IMG/VR virus record: IMGVR_UViG_3300028610_001354
Span: 1-30,239 of that record
Direction: 5' to 3' (one strand)
DNA from: a virus
Length of the DNA: 30,239 nucleotides
Shown in pieces: positions 28,981 through 30,239 of the stretch (its first letter is position 1; the number at the start of each line of letters is the position of its first letter). Under the pieces are notes generated by a model. That model was not told the origin of the DNA, did not search any database, and saw only the letters and a program-made list of their open reading frames with translations. The position numbers and the translations under genes are program-made.

Positions 28981-29856
28981 CTACACCATACGTAATAATA
29001 AGTCGTTAAAAGTATTTTTGTTGTCTCTATTATTGTATCTATAAGTAAATTCGTTTATGTAATTATCTAGGTACTTTTTGCTTACTTTGTGAAAGTTACC
29101 CATGATACCACGCTTTAATAAAGCCCAAAATGATTCAATGGTATTTGTGTGAATATCATAGCTATTAACGTATTCTTTTTGGTGGTTAACTTGTGCATGG
29201 TTAATAATCTTATTCATAGTCATATAGCCTTTATATTCGTCAGTAATAAGTAATGAATTATCCATGTCTATATTATCCCTAACTAATTGCTTAAGTCCAT
29301 ATGACTTAATTTGCGCTTTCTGAACGCTCGTAGCTTTTACCTTACCGCCTCGTTCTACCATACCAACAACACACTCTTTTTTAGTACCACGACCTCTTGG
29401 ATTGCCCTTGTCGTTGTCATCCTTCTTGCCTGTTTTCCTAGGCTTTCCGCCAACATAAGTCTCATCCATTTCTATTATACCACTTAACAATTCTTTGTCA
29501 TTAGTTTTCATAGCCTTACGCACTCTTTGCATAATTGACCATACGGTAGCTTGTCTCATACCTAAGTCTCTTGCTATCTGATAGGACGATGCACCTTTTT
29601 TTGCGTTTAACATTAAGCTCATTATTAAGAACCATTTTTGTAATTCAATATGTGTGTGATGAAAAATAGTACCTACTGTTACACTAAAAGATTTTCTACA
29701 ATCATTACAATGATGTCTTAATTCTTTTTCGTTAGGGTAGGTATTTTCTCCCTTACAATATGCACATTTTACTTCATCACCCCATCTTACTTTTTCAAAG
29801 TGTTTAATACATGCTTCTTGAGTGGGAAACTTCTTTATTAACTCTAGTATATTCAT
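28981..29856 (-). CDS. tnp: IS1595/ISXO2-like DDE transposase
   Basis: A 291-aa transposase. The N-terminal zinc ribbon has C31, C34, C50 and C53. The middle has an HTH-like region (ASSYQIARDLGMRQATVWSI). The catalytic residues are D131 (MDETYVGGK), D206 (LLITDEYKGY) and E241 (NTIESFWALLKRG), the ISXO2-like order. H236 precedes the last block as is usual. The full length agrees with the family, so it is probably active. Confidence 0.93.
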   Translation of the reverse strand: MNILELIKKFPTQEACIKHFEKVRWGDEVKCAYCKGENTYPNEKELRHHCNDCRKSFSVTVGTIFHHTHIELQKWFLIMSLMLNAKKGASSYQIARDLGMRQATVWSIMQRVRKAMKTNDKELLSGIIEMDETYVGGKPRKTGKKDDNDKGNPRGRGTKKECVVGMVERGGKVKATSVQKAQIKSYGLKQLVRDNIDMDNSLLITDEYKGYMTMNKIINHAQVNHQKEYVNSYDIHTNTIESFWALLKRGIMGNFHKVSKKYLDNYINEFTYRYNNRDNKNTFNDLLLRMV

Positions 29857-29917
29857 AACACACAGCCATTTTTTATTACTTAATAGTTATATGTTACTAC
29901 TTGTTTATCTAGTTGTC

Positions 29918-29939
29918 AACCTTAAAGCGTATTAATCCG
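29918..29939. repeat. Terminal inverted repeat, right end
   Basis: Perfect inverse copy of 27612-27633; it is on the transposase-proximal side. The promoter for the transposase would lie between it and 29856. Confidence 0.95.
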
Positions 29940-29947
29940 TTTTTTAT
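29940..29947. repeat. Target site duplication, right copy
   Basis: TTTTTTAT, identical to 27604-27611. Confidence 0.9.
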
Positions 29948-30095
29948 TATAGAAATAATGGTGGTTAGGATAGGTTAAGTTAGTGGCATACACAACTGAA
30001 AGATAATCATTGAGAAAAACCCCTAAGAACTAAATCAAAGGGGTTTATGAAACATAATAGTACTAAACTACCACACTAGCATGATAGCATATAAA
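29948..30095. other. Control region remnant without genes
   Basis: About 150 bases between the IS and the terminal repeat with no gene I would call. It contains the hairpin at 30017-30046 and AT-rich sequence leading into the repeat. Without the IS it would join the small RNA terminator directly to the hexamer array, giving a native control region of about 700 bp. Confidence 0.6.
30017..30046 (-). terminator. Hairpin, better as a leftward terminator
   Basis: AAACCCC (30017-30023) pairs with GGGGTTT (30040-30046). Read leftward, the stem is followed by five T; read rightward only three. A leftward transcript from the hexamer-array region would end here, though no gene is known on it. Confidence 0.5.
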
Positions 30096-30239
30096 ATAAA
30101 AGTTAGTTAATCTAAACAACCCAACATAACCCACCGCTATTTTTGGCTAACCACGTGCTTTAAAAAATAACCATGTCTAAGCCAACTATAACTATAACTA
30201 TAACTATAACTATAACTATAACTATAACTATAACTATAA
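30096..30239. repeat. Terminal direct repeat, right copy
   Basis: Identical to 1-144 over the full length, including nine CTATAA units at 30186-30239. Confidence 0.97.

Larger units (their letters stand above)
27612..29939 (-). mobile_element. IS1595-family (ISXO2-like) element with passenger genes
   Basis: A 2,328-bp element with perfect 22-bp terminal inverted repeats beginning CGGATTAATACGCTTTAAGG at 27612-27633 and 29918-29939. The flanks are a perfect TTTTTTAT duplication. Inside are the transposase (29856-28981, -), a passenger gene (28978-28019, -), and at the far end, on +, a structured RNA and a 48-aa ORF. A plain IS of this family is about 1 kb, so more than half is cargo. The element looks intact. 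Confidence 0.93.

Overview
This window looks like one complete small phage genome of about 30.1 kb. It has low GC, roughly one third by eye. The first and last 144 bases are identical. That fits either a circular molecule cut open with an assembly overlap, or a phage with true direct terminal repeats; taken as a circle the unique length is 30,095 bp. The virion genes point to a contractile-tailed phage (sheath, tube, baseplate J-like protein, collar-type tail fibre). The host is most likely a low-GC Gram-negative bacterium: there is a lipobox lipoprotein and a holin plus two peptidoglycan hydrolases. I cannot name the host; low-GC Gammaproteobacteria would fit, but that is a guess. No integrase, recombinase, partition gene or tRNA is visible, while regulators and an insertion sequence are present, so a plasmid-like carrier state is plausible.

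Layout. Positions 1-246 hold the terminal repeat, a nine-copy CTATAA array, an operator-like inverted repeat and a sigma70-type promoter. Positions 247-2943 (+) are an early operon: a replication-initiator-like protein, small unknown genes and a VRR-NUC nuclease. Positions 2940-3431 (-) carry two small genes that diverge from a regulatory and small-gene block at 3580-5753 (+), which includes a truncated DeoR-type HTH protein and an XRE-type HTH protein. A promoter at 5736-5764 precedes the late genes: a terminase with a TerS-like N-terminal extension, portal, scaffold, decoration protein, major capsid, neck proteins, sheath, tube, a tail chaperone with an A10 slippery run, and a short tape measure. 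A convergent lipoprotein gene (15667-16158, -) interrupts the tail genes. A fresh promoter then drives the baseplate and fibre genes up to 21679. The lysis region (21723-24398) contains a holin, an amidase, a GH24 endolysin and several very small membrane genes.

Positions 24382-27299 (-) form a second early operon with an ERF-type single-strand annealing protein and an HTH regulator. It has two nearly identical promoters, each with a GTTAACGTAA box. The two early operons diverge from a control region (27300-30095 joined to 1-246) that carries a predicted ~72-nt small RNA, the hexamer array and terminators.

An IS1595-family (ISXO2-like) element of 2,328 bp (27612-29939) is inserted in this control region, exactly in the U-tract of the small RNA's terminator. 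It has perfect 22-bp terminal inverted repeats and a perfect 8-bp target duplication, TTTTTTAT. Besides its transposase it carries a 319-aa membrane-anchored passenger protein. On the opposite strand it carries a very well-paired pseudoknotted RNA followed by a 48-aa ORF. This passenger module is the most novel-looking part of the window. Other points of note are the terminase fusion, the predicted -1 frameshift, the duplicated early promoters and a degenerate gene zone around 5143-5592. All functional names rest on motif recognition and gene order by eye; no database search was run.
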